Below are positions 42,093-53,900 of a stretch of DNA of 64,000 bases, piece by piece; position 1 is the first letter of the stretch, and every line of letters starts with the position of its first letter. Source of the DNA: Lottia gigantea. Lineage: Eukaryota; Mollusca; Gastropoda; Lottiidae. Made by a program: the position numbers and the translations under genes. Location: NCBI RefSeq assembly GCF_000327385.1, contig NW_008707351.1, positions 492,484-556,483 on the forward strand. The letters run 5' to 3'. The notes below the pieces were generated by a model. The model saw nothing but the letters and a program-made list of their open reading frames with translations, was not told the DNA's origin and did not search any database.

Positions 42093-42256
42093 AGTAATAT
42101 TTGCATGTTAGTATGTTAGTATAAGGGACTGCTTGAAAAAAATCTGCTGTCAGTTTACAGAAGGCTTTCATCCTCTTAAAGATGAACCTCGTAAAGAAAA
42201 AAAACTTGAGATAAAGTAATGGATAGACAAAAGAAATTAACCTAAGATTAAGACTG

Positions 42257-45200
42257 TCATCTATTCTTCATTTTCTTTTTTCTTAAGGCTTTTAATCTTT
42301 CTTCTTCCTGTTCTCTTCTTATATCTTCTAAATCTTCTTTTAAACCAAGTCTAGCACTAAAAATATCAAAAATATAGAAAAACACACAATCAATACATGC
42401 TGATACTCAACTTAAAATAAATCCTAACAAGGTGTTAAAAAATCAATATAAATCATTGCATTAACCTTTCATTTTGAGTGGAATGAGGGCAAAAGGTCTA
42501 GACACAGACATCCAAATAGTAATTTACACTTGGGTTTATCTTTTGAATCGTACCTACGAGAACATAAATTCATCTAGTGGTATCTCATGCCTATATAGTA
42601 GTGGTGGGTGAAGTAGACCATGCTTACTCTTGTAGAAACACATAAAGATAACCCTCATTTGAGGAATCCACTACTATACTATTGTTAAAAGAATTGTTTT
42701 GCTTGTAAAGATTTTTTTTTATCTAAGTCTTGCTTTATAGATTTTTTAAAATTTCATACACTAAAAACCATGAAATTCTTAGTTACCTATTGTCATGGAT
42801 GTAGGCATACTCTCAAAATTGCTTTAAAAAAAAGAGGTAGATATGGGGGAAAAAAGCTTATTATACCTTCTGGCTTCTTCTTTCATACAAGATGCAAAAT
42901 TACTCTCCATATTATCAATATCATCATCTTCATCTCGGAATCTAAAATTCATAATTAGAATTTAGCAAAAGTTCATGATCTACAAATAAGGAGCTGTCTA
43001 TTAGCACTAGCATAATCATAATCTTATCAAGGTCTAATATTTGTCTAATAGCACTAACATGATAATACCCGCATTTGTCAAAACCAAATAATTGTCTAAT
43101 AGCACTAGGTTATTCATACCATTATTTACCACAGCCAAATATTTTCTAATAGCGCTAGATTAATCACACCTTTGTTTATCACAGCCAAATATTTGTCTAA
43201 TAGCACTAGAATCAATCATACCTGCATTTATCATAGCCAAATATTTGTCTGATAGCACTAGAATCAATCATACCTTCGTTTATCATAGCCAAATATTTGT
43301 CTAATAGCACTAGAATAATCAGCTGTTTCATCTTCACCATCATCAATAAAATCATCTAATTCACTATCATATTCATCTTCAGAATCTATCACCATTTTCT
43401 TTTTCATCACTACAATCAAAAACATTACTTGGCTACATGACAAAAGTTTTTGATTAATTGTTAAAGAGATGGTCATCTTCAACCAAAGTGAGCGTAATCT
43501 GATCAAAATAAACAAATTTTTTTTATAGTTTTTGTTTCAATTTATTCTCACAAATTTTCTACTTGTGTTGTGTTCTAATGACAAATAGTTGTCAAATATT
43601 ACAATTATTAGTTACAAATTATCCACTGTGGTAGAAAACATCTTAGATTACAATGAAGATGAGTTCCTGTGGGTTCCTTCTTCCAACACCAGCAATGTTT
43701 GATGCTCTGATCACCAAGAAAACTTACCAGGTTTTTTCGGTCTATTTTTCTGTATACTGCCATAAATTCTGTCCCAGGGATTGGTTGGTTCTTCTGGTGG
43801 AGGTAATGCTTTCTTTTTAGGTTGTGATGGACCATTGTCACGTAAATTTTCACTTGGTTGATCGGATTTGCGTTTCAAAGGTTGAGGTGTGCGATTAATT
43901 TTATTAGGTGCAGAGCTAGGTGGAGCTCTTTCTCTATTACGATCCTGTTCATATACCCTCCGGTCCCTTTCTCTGTTGCTATCCTGTTCATATTCTCTTT
44001 GATCCCTTTGTCTGTTACGATCCTGTTCATATCCTCTTTGATCCCTTTGCCTGTTACGATCCTGTTCATATCCCCTCTGATCTCTTCCTCTGCTATGATC
44101 CTGTTCTTGTCCCCTCTGTTCCCTTCCTCTGTTACGATCCTGTTCATATCTCCTGTGGTCCTTTTCTCTGTTACGATTCTGTTCGTACCCTCTGTGATCT
44201 CTTTTATGTTGTTGTTCAAACCCCCTCTGATCTTTAGATGAGGAAGATTTATTTGAACCTGGATTAGTTTTAGTGGGTCGGTTGCCGTTAAATGCTGGAG
44301 AACAGGTTGAAGATGGCCTGCGATCTGAGTGCTCTTTATAAGGCGTATTGTGACTAGGCTTATTATAACTAGAATTCAAGTCTTTGTTTTTAACACTATT
44401 ATTATTATTCCTATTAGAGATTGGTGAGTCTTTTGGTCCAGATTTATGTGAGTTATCAGATGATTTCGAAGGTCTAATAGGAGGTAGATCTTTTCCTAAC
44501 CGTTCTTGGTACTCTTTGGATTTCTTACGATCATCCCAATCCTGTTTCTTCTCAGCCCATTCTCTTTCTTCACGAGTCATAGGTCTTTCTTCTGCAACCT
44601 TTTTTTTGGGCTTTTTGACTATTGGATCAACCATGACCGGTTCTTTAGCCTTATTTTCAGCCAATTTTAATAAATCGGCAAAGTTCATAGGAGGTGGGGC
44701 ACTGTTGTTGGCTCTTTTAATTATTTTGGGCTTTGGCTGGAATGGTTTTGGATCTTTCTTAGCATTCATTTTAAGCTTTTCTCTCATTTTCACTTTTTCT
44801 TGATATTTTGCAATTTCTTTTAGCTTATTGTCTCTGCGTGTAGTAGATTTTTTTACTCCATCTGGATCAACGCCATATTTTTCTTTCAGTTTTTTTACAC
44901 TTTCTGAGACATCCTCTTTAGGTTTTGATGCTCTATGTGAATTCATATTGGAATTGTCACTGTCCACTACATCTGACTTTTTGACTAAAGCCACATTAAA
45001 TTTGGGGGTTTCTTTAACAGGAGTGACAACAGGACGTTTTGGAAGTGGTACTCCTTCCTTTTGCTTATGGGCTATTCTTACAACAGCAAAAGATCCATCA
45101 AAGTTAATCCTAGCACGATCTTTCTGATTATAAAATTCATTCCTAGATTGGAGATCCTGAAAGACAGCTTCTTCGAGTTTCAGTTTGGGCTTTTCTGGCA

Positions 45201-46594
45201 TCTTTGGTTTTGAGTCTGTGGAAGAACTGCTTCCTGATTGTGGTTTAGTCTTGTTATGATGTTTTTGCTTTCCTGCACCTTCCGCAGTCGATGGAGAACC
45301 AGCTTTTGGAATTCTGAAGATTTTCTTTTTTTCATCTTCAATTCTTTTCAGTTCTCTTTTTTCCAGCACTGAAAGCATAACATTTTTTGCATTAAAATTG
45401 TGTTAATGGTAGACTTGCTCTGATGACTGACAACTAAAGGAAGGCCTCCTTAATGCTCAAAAAATTCTATGATTACTTCTCAGTCATTCTCAAGAGAATT
45501 AATTCAAAAATCCTTAATCATACCTTTCCTTTTCTCTCTTTCTTTTTCTGCTATTAACTTTTGAACCACATCAGATTTTGGTTTTTGCTTATTTTCTTTT
45601 TTCGGAGCTGATATGTTAAATGCATACCCTTTCTGAAATTGAAAAATTGATAAGTAATGGTTTATGGTGCAAAAGGAATAAACCATTAATTCTTATAAAA
45701 TATTTCATAAATGAAAGCTTCGAAGACAATTCATGTTGAACGAAATATAGCCCTTTTCCAATAAGTAGCCTACAATAATGTGTCTTTTTTATTAGGGCCT
45801 TGAATAAAACCTAAACTGAGCTTTGAAATGTCCTTTGGAACAGGGATCTATTCTTGATCACACTGATCTCAGAATTGAGTTTGTTTCTGCCATTGTTAAT
45901 ATCATCATAAAACATGCTCATTCATACTGCAATCCAACAAGTGTTTATCAAAGGATAATTTATATTGGTAGTTAATTGACCTCTCTGAACCAGCAACTCT
46001 ATAAGCTATTTTTTAGCAGTAATCTGTTGACGGTTAATCTGTTGAAGTTGAAGGTAATGATGACATATTCCTTGAGAAATTATCAAAATAAACGATAACT
46101 CATTTGAGTTAAGAAAATCAATTTCTATTGTTTGATTTGATCTTTAATCTGTTTTTGACATTTACATAGGCTTTTGTATTTGTACTACGCACATATAAAT
46201 TGGGATTTAAATCTGTTTGAGTAGATTATTACACAATATACCGACAAACCCATATAAACCAGCATTTTCCACTGCTCTGGTTGGATGTTGGTTTCAATCA
46301 TTAGAAAAAGGTCAGGACATAAGCAAATTTCTGTCTATAACTGACTGAGACTGAGTATTTTTAACATTAAAACAATGCCAGTGATGATGTACCAGATCCC
46401 ATCAATCACTAAACTATTCCACTTTCAAATAGTTCTTTCCTGTGAGGCATAAATCTTACAGTTCTGTTCTCAACAATATTTTCAAACCCACGTCTACCGT
46501 GGGCAAATACGAAAAATCACAAGATGTTGTTTACCTTTTTATCCGACCCTTTTTCATTTTGGGTGGCCAAATTCATCAATTCGTTGAAGTCCAT
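42257..46594 (-). CDS. SPTY2D1: SPTY2D1 / SPT2 histone chaperone (complete, six exons)
   Basis: Exons in transcript order are 46594-46535, 45632-45524, 45368-43728, 43409-43274, 42941-42867 and 42356-42257 (stop TGA). The phases agree and give 706 residues. SPT2 proteins bind H3-H4 and act in chromatin during transcription in the nucleus. The N-terminus MDFNELMNLATQNEKG matches the family's MDF start. A lysine-rich middle follows, then a repeat region of RGYEQDRNR type. The C-terminal SPT2 domain is clear: DEYDSELDDFIDDGEDE, AIRQIFGYDKRR, FRDEDDDIDNMES, then a basic helix EDLEDIRREQEEERLKALRK. The start ATG at 46592-46594 is the first exon's only reasonable one. The gene is transcribed away from the RING-IBR-ART gene. 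The intron after exon 4 carries a minisatellite made from the exon's own 3' end. Confidence 0.94.
42993..43273 (-). repeat. Exon-tail minisatellite in SPTY2D1, about 52 bp x 5-6
   Basis: On the minus strand each unit repeats the last about 34 bases of SPTY2D1 exon 4 (CTATTAGACAAATATTTGGC + TATGATAAACGAAG) plus the donor GTATGATTGATTCTAGTG. True donor GT is at 43272-43273. Donor-like GT sites recur at about 43220, 43168, 43118 and 43067, that is at spacings of 52, 52, 50 and 51. The copies nearest the exon are almost identical to it and the far ones are more diverged. Confidence 0.88.
43908..44224 (-). repeat. In-frame 39-bp repeats in SPTY2D1 exon 3
   Basis: About seven to eight 13-residue units of the form GYEQDRNRQRDQR, with variants RYEQDRNRGREQR, GQEQDHSRGRDQR, EYEQDSNRERDRR and VYEQDRNRERAPP. 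They form a charged arginine/aspartate/glutamate region that is likely disordered. The repeat explains the many open frames on the other strand and in other frames here, which I do not treat as genes. Confidence 0.88.
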
Positions 46595-47508
46595 GTTGAC
46601 TTATACTAACGGATTACGTGTAGAACCGATAGATTTAACAATCTACTAAGACCACATGTCGTCAAATTCGATTTTCCAGTCGAAAAGAACCAAATATCGA
46701 ATATTTTCTGGAAGTTTTCAGTCGTGGGTTTTCAACCGGATGTACACATGCGATGATGTAGAAGCTAACGCGAGTACACAGAAATATCGAGAACAAGACT
46801 CTTGACTCGGGGCAACATAGGAACATGTACTGGTGTGTTCCGTGTGAAGAAACGACACCTATCAGTGATAATATCTTCTAGTTTCACTTTCATTTTCTAA
46901 TGACAGATGACGAAATAATATGAAAAGTTGTAAGAACGCACTTTTTTTTATTAAATCTTTTGTCTCAAGTGTATGAATTCAACGACTATATTGTAAGCAG
47001 CCGCCTTTTAATTTCAGTATCATTGTTATGTGACGTTCTAGGACTAGTGTTTGTAACAGATTTTTATTGAATAAAAAGAATATGTGTAGTGTAGCTTAGT
47101 TTGCCAGAATTGTTTTCCAAATAATGGCTTTCGTAGTGTAGCCGGGCCGACTAGCTTGCATTTTGTTGAATAGAGAGTGAGAATGCATTTACTTTTGTGT
47201 AGTTCTATTGTTCAGAATTGATCTCTATAAATCAAAATGTGTAGGCTATGTAGTCTGCCATAGAAAATCCATTTCGAATTACGGCAGCCCATCTCTATCC
47301 TGTATCATCAGATAGGAATACAAAACAACTTGGACCTTAGACAACTGGATCTATCCAAATTTCAAAGACAACTTTTTAAAGATTCAAACAGGCTGTCAAA
47401 GGCGACTCAGACCGCTTTATTTTAAAGATTTTTAAAAATTGTTTGACTCTTTCGCTTAACAATGTATGTGGGATAAAATTGATTTTCCCCATTCAAATTT
47501 TGTCTGAA

Positions 47509-47697
47509 GGTGGTTCTTGTTATTCCATTAATTCTGCCTCTACAATGAGATTAGAGTTGAATTTTTTCTCTCATGCCATTTTGCAAATATTTAAAATAGA
47601 ATTTTCAACTGTTACCAATTGTCTAAGGAGATTGGAGCAAATGGATGCTATCAGTGTCCCCAATAAACATGAAAATCTCTTTACATTCCCTTTAATT
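47509..47697. mobile_element. MITE family B fragment
   Basis: Contains GGTTCTTGTTATTCCATTAA on the left and GGATGCTATCAGTGTCCCCA, CTCTTTACATTCCCTTTAAT on the right, which is the family B terminus. The middle is diverged. It abuts the family E copy that starts at 47701. Confidence 0.55.
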
Positions 47698-47700
47698 TTT

Positions 47701-47880
47701 ATACGCCCACATCTCTCTATGAGTTTTTGATGGAATCGAATGAAATTCGGTATGTGTATTATACATATTCATAAAATGAACATCAAGTTCGAATTTTAGC
47801 TATTTTCGACCATTAGAAGCAGAGTTATTGCCCTTGCCCCAAAATCTTTAATATTTTACATCCGCATGCCGGCGTATATA
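47701..47880. mobile_element. MITE family E copy, internally deleted
   Basis: Starts ATACGCCCACATCTCTCTAT and ends TCCGCATGCCGGCGTATATA. Between these it shares GATGGAATCGAATGAAATTC, CATCAAGTTCGAATTTTAGC and AGAAGCAGAGTTATTGC with the fuller copy at 54637-54890, but lacks that copy's GGACATATATTGTCGGCACC part. It lies about 90 bp upstream of the next gene's start codon. Confidence 0.8.
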
Positions 47881-47968
47881 TGGCTGTGGTCCACTATCTT
47901 TTTTGTTGCAGACTGGTTAAATAAGAAAATTCTTGAAAAGAGAAAAATGATTTTTATATGATGTAGCT

Positions 47969-50900
47969 ATGTCTAATAATGATGTCAAAACCAAAGTTTT
48001 AAATTATCTACAGAATATATTTCCCCAACTTCCCACTTCATTATTGTTACAAGTTATTGTTGATATGATACAAAAAGCTATCCCTTTTTATGACCAGGAT
48101 GAAAGCATTATTTCACAATATTGTGTGAACAGACTTCTAGAGTTAGGTAAGTCAAAATAGTTTATTGTTTGATGTTATAAAGTGCAGTTTACCAAATTAT
48201 TATGGAAGCACAATCATTGGTTAAAGCGTTCCTCCGATGTCCGGGTGAGCAGTCATTTGGGCACAAATATTTTAAGCACAAGAGAGTTAGAAAGCATGAA
48301 AAATGACAAAAGTTTAAACATCCACATGATACAATTTTGTTGACTTACAGTAGAGCTTGATATTAGATTTCTACGATAAAATTGAATTAAGATTTATCAG
48401 CCAATTTAATCAATTAATAAAATTACTACCAGTATATTTCTTACATTTTATATGTTATCAATGAGATCATTTGTATTGAAATCTCAGCCTTGTGTTACTT
48501 TATCTTAAATCTTTTGAACGCTATTTTGTAGACAACAAAACTTAGTGTCTTCTAAAAGATAGGCTACAGAAACTTAAAAGTGTATGATCTTACCTTGAAA
48601 TGTAATGTCATTATAAATTATACCATTTGTGAATTTTGCAATGTAGGCTATTTGGAAAATGTAAATTTATTGATTTAGATAGATTTCATGATATGATATC
48701 TAAGTATAATTTTTTTTTTTAGGTGCATCCAGTGCTGAAAGCAATCCAATCAAACAACTTCTATCACCCAGTGGAGCTAGCTCCCAGTCTGGTGATCAGA
48801 ATCACAGAGAATATACTGAGGTATCTTCTACATTCAATATTGAAGAATCTTCCAGAGGATCATCATCACCTTTTATAGATAAACCATCTCTATCAACCTC
48901 TCATTTACCATTTACTTCCAACATAGAGACACAGGCTGTGGATAAGAATGACTCAATGCCAACTCTGACACTTTCAATACCAAGTTTACCCTCAACCAGT
49001 GAAACTGTTCGACCAAGGTCACCATCATTACCATCCAGTCATGACCATGACACCAAGAAGCTGCTGAAACACTCATCTACCACCTCAAAAATCAGAAATT
49101 TATTTTCTTCTTTTGGATTGAAAAATGCTGATACAATTTGTGCTAAAAATAAAACTAATAGTAAGACAGATGACTCAGATTCAGATTGGATTTTTGTGGT
49201 CTGTAATGATGCAAGAAATAATCAAATTGGCCAACCTACCACAGAGGAATGCACCACAGAGGATCTTGAATTCTCCATTTCTTCATTCAATTCTCAGGAG
49301 ACCTCTAATCCATTATCAGGGAAAGGGAGTTCTGAAGCAGCAAAAAGGATATCTACATCAGCTGAACCAGCTAGTTTTACAGAGACTTCTGATCAATTAT
49401 CAAGAAAAAGAACTTCAGAAGCAGTCAACAGGAGATCTACATCAGCTGAACCAGCTAGTTCAATAGAGACTTCTGATCAAGTATCAAGAAAAAAAACTTC
49501 AGAAGCAGTCAACAGGAGATCTACATCAGCTGAACCAGCTAGTTTTACAGAGACTTCTGATCAAGTATCAAGAAAAAAAACTTCAGAAGCAGTCAACAGG
49601 AGATCTACATCAGCTGAACCAGCTAGTTTTACAGAGACTTCTGATCAATTATCAAGAAAAAGAACTTCAGAAGCAGTCAACAGGAGATCTACATCAGCTG
49701 AACCAGCTAGTTTTACAGAGACTTCTGATCGATTATCAAGAAAAAGAACTTCAGAAGCAGTCAACAGGAGATCTACATCAGCTGAACCAGCTAGTTTTAC
49801 AGAGACTTCTGATCAATTATCAAGAAAAAGAACTTCAGAAGCAGTCAACAGGATACCTACACCAGTTGAATCAGCTGGATCTATTGAGACCTCTGAACAA
49901 TCAAGAGAAAGAATTTATGAAGTTTATCCACCCAGGAAAGCAGTAAATAGTGTATCTGTGCCATCTACAAGTGATTCTATGAAGGAATCTGAGCAAATAT
50001 CAAGAAAAGAAAGCAGAATATCTACACCAGCTGCTCACAATTCTGAGCCAGACATTCCAAATAAAATAATCTCTACAGTATCTAATAGCAAATACGTGCT
50101 AGAAAATCATTCAACATGTAGAAATTCAGAGGCAACTAAGGCAGTCAATGAAAGGGAAATCCAATCAGAAGAACCAAAGTCATTGTCAGCAACAGCAACA
50201 ATCACCAAAAGTGTATCTTCAACAGCAGCAATGAAAGATGATGATTTTATTTGGATTAGTCCAGAAACAAAATCTACATTAGCATCAGATGAAAAGAGCT
50301 CAGAAACACCAAGAGTAGTAAGGAACTCAGCTGCTGTAGGAAGTTCAACTCCAATATTGAACAATGAAAATCAAACGCCTTCTACATCAAAGGAGTCATC
50401 TATTTCAAAGAAATCATCAGCCATATTTTCTTCTTCAAATTTCCTCCTTCGACCTTCAAATGCTATTGAAAATGAGCAAACAAAGAAACCAGGCATACAG
50501 CCTTCTTCAATTACACCAATTATAAATGATTATGATGTTTCTGTAAATGCTAAAGATGATGCTGAGGATGGTATAGATGAAGTTGTTGGTCAAGTGGTAA
50601 GCAAATTTTCTAGGCCATTAACAGTGTATCTCATAATTAGGCCAAACCTATATGGTTTAGTTCCTTGTTTGTTTATTTCATTTAAGGCCAAAGTGGGTGA
50701 AAGCCTATCTACAATGAGATAGCTAACTTTTTGTCTGGATTGGTGTTTTTTGTGAGTGTTTGTAATCACCCATGAGCTCTGTTGAAATTCCGAAAAATCG
50801 AAACATTTAATATGAGATATTGCCCTTGTGCTTGAAAACACGTTCAATTTTTAGCTTGTTAACGCTCTAGATGGCACAATTTTTGACAATTTGGACAAAA

Positions 50901-53900
50901 CTTGTTAATATTTTTCAGTATCACCTAAAAAAGTTCAAAAGAAGTGTATGACTGAAGGTTGAATATTACTTACTGCAAAATATTTTTATTCAAAATCAGA
51001 GCTAGACATATATATTACCTTTCCTGGCAAGCTATCTTTTTTATTTCAGATGGAAATGTTTCCTGATGCCAATGCTGCTACTGTAAGATATCTTCTAATT
51101 GATATTAAAAAAGCAAATCCTGAAAACTTTGTTTCTGAGGTGATAATGATGATTTTAGATGGACCTCAAAATCCCAGGCAAAAAGGTGGTGCTGGAAAAC
51201 ACCAAAAGACAAAAAAAAAAAGTAATGAATCCGAAAGCTCTTCAAGAGGAGAAAATCTGGTTAGACACGTTTCTGCTCCCTCAACATCTCATGTACCAAC
51301 AGATACAACTGTATTTAATAGAAAGAGGAAAATGGATGACATAAGAGAAGAAGATCCTTCACCCAAAAAATCTGTAAGAAAGGTAAGAAAGGATATGTTC
51401 TTCTTTTTGATAAGTGTCAGAATTCAATTTTTCGTTGTGAAAAGTATATTTCTCCCTTTAAAAATAAAGGGACAGGGTCACCATCCGTTTGACCAATCGT
51501 ACCTTAGTCTCAGAAACAGGAAATTTTTAGTTCAGCTAATCAGTAATAGTGTTCATTGCTAACCGTCAAAATTTGAGCCTTCAAATCCATCTGTGTTCAG
51601 TGTTTAAAAGTTAAAAAGACGATTCGTCTTTTCTTGAGACTCTGTCATATAAAGAAAAGACATCTATAGAAATTGAATGTGAAATTGAAGTATTTTGAAG
51701 GAATGACTTTTTTTTTTACATTTCTAGTACTTCCAAGACCAAAATCACCACCTAAAATGGCGATAAACTTTGATAATTTGCTATAGTTTGTGAATTACAG
51801 TTCAAAGATTTACAGAGAAATTGAAAAATTGTTTTTTTAAATTTTTTTTTTTAGAATTTAGATGTTGTTAAAGTAAATAATAATAATGAAGAAGATATGG
51901 ATTGTAACAGTAAGTTGTGTTATCTTTTCATTTCTATGACATCATTATATTTACTTTTAATATTTTTAAATTTGGTTATTTTCCTATATTATTCAATAAT
52001 TAAGTTATGAGACGGTTAATCAGTTAACAGTGTTCTGTTATGTAACTGAATTGAATCTAAATAATTGGTTTTAATGGTATTTGTGATAGTGATGTCATAA
52101 GCCTGACAAGTTCAGGGACTACAGACATCAGATTTGAAATGGAAATGGTACTCCAGATGCCAGACAGGGAATCAAAATAGTGCTATAGAACTAGAAGCTA
52201 TGATTTTTCCCAATGACCCAATGTAATTTGTGTCTATTTGAATTAATTGAAGTATTTTGTATAGATTCAGTTGTAAATTGTGAAGTATGTCTATTGGTGT
52301 GTGATATATATCAACTAGGACAATGTTGTGATGGGCATATAACTTGTTCTAAATGTATTGAGGGGCAGATCAAGGGATTTTTTACCAGTAAGGACAAAAA
52401 TGTAAGTTATAAAACTATATTTTCCTTTAATTCACCTTTCAATCAATTCACATTTAACTTTTGACTGTTGGTATAGATTTTTATAAATTAATATTAATGA
52501 TAGATGTTTTCATTTTTCATTCTTGAAGAAAGTGATATGACTAGGCCTCTTTTCTCAAAAACTCAAACAATAAAATTTTGTAGCTAGTTTATAACTTTAG
52601 ATTTACCACACTAATACTGAATCTAAATTTTGATATAAAAATCTCTCCCTTTTAAATATTTACTGGACAACTACAACATATATCAGACGTCAAATCATGT
52701 TTGAATCAGAAACATTTTATTTATTTTCCAGATTGTATGTAAATGTCAAGTTAACGATTGCTCAAGCTTTTTACCCATTAGTAAGTGGACAAAATTTTCT
52801 TAATTTCAAAATGTCCTTTAATTACGGAATTTTCGCGGGGAATAAATACTCAAAAATTATTTCACCATGTATAGTGTGTATCCCTTTTCAGGGTAAAAAC
52901 CTGCTCATTTTTACACGAAAATATACGGTATATGGAAAATGTTGTTGCCACTGTTTTTTTTCATAAGAACACCTTATTTGTAAGAAGATAACTAAAATGT
53001 CAATTTGAATAAAATATAGTCTGAAATTTTTGTTTCTGCAGACTAATTCACTTGCCATTCCTGATCTTATAATATATAGTAAGGATATCTAACAGATCAG
53101 AGCATGTGATTGGTTGCAAATTTTCTGTTTTTATGACTACTAGAGTACAAATGTTTTTCGGTTTTTGCAGGTGAAGTGTGTCGTATTATGCCACCATTTA
53201 TAGCTGATATAATAAAAGATAAATTAGAAAAAGAAAATTTAGCAACGATTGAAAGTTTTGATAATGTAGTCAAGTAAGTTTTTTTAACATTTATTTTTTT
53301 ATACTATGGCCTGAGGGACAGAGGTAAAAACAAATGTGTCTTGACATTCAGATGGAATAATAAGTCAAGTAAAAACAAATATGTCTTGACATTCTGATGG
53401 AATAATAATAAGTCCAGTAAAGACAAATATGTCTTGATAGATGGAATAAAAAGTTGAGTAAAATAAATGTGTCTAGACATTCAGATGGAATAAGTCAAGT
53501 AAAAACAAATGTGTCTTGACATTCAGATGGAATAACAAGTCCAGTAAAAACAAATGTGTCTTGACATTCTGATAGAATAATAAGTCTAGTAAAAACAAAT
53601 ATGTCTTGACATTCAGATGGAATAATAAGAAAACTAAAAACAAATATGTCTTGACAGTCAGATGGAATAATAAGTCCAGTAAAAACAAATGCGTCTTGAC
53701 ATTCTGATAGAATAATAAGTCCAGTAAAAACAAATACGTCTTGACATTCAGATGGAAGAATAAGAAAACTAAAAACAAATATGTCTCGACATTCAGATAA
53801 GAATAAAAGTAAAAACAAATGAGTCTTGACATTCAGATGGAATAATAAGTCATGGTTATTTTAATATATGTACTTAATTCAAACATAGCTTATCAATTTT

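Larger units (their letters stand above)
46595..47968. promoter_or_regulatory. Head-to-head intergenic region between SPTY2D1 and the RING-IBR-ART gene
   Basis: The two genes diverge from this 1.4-kb region, so it should hold both promoters. No TATA box can be assigned. The part near SPTY2D1 (about 46595-46850) is less AT-rich than its surroundings. The part near the other gene contains a family B fragment and a family E copy. An acceptor-like TTTTTTGTTGCAG at about 47899-47911 could mark a 5' UTR intron for the plus-strand gene. Confidence 0.45.

Noticed and set aside
43858-45127. Long plus-strand open frames opposite SPTY2D1 exon 3
   Set aside because: They are antisense shadows of the low-complexity lysine/arginine and 39-bp repeat regions of a well-supported exon.
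51383-51562. Extension of exon 3 of the RING1-IBR-ART gene through its donor
   Set aside because: The open frame continues into a family A MITE. The GTAAGA donor and the phase of the next exon make splicing the better reading.
53473-53832. Minus-strand open frames with a repeating VKTYLFLLDLLF pattern
   Set aside because: They arise entirely from the 45-bp intronic minisatellite, and the unit reads through in more than one frame.
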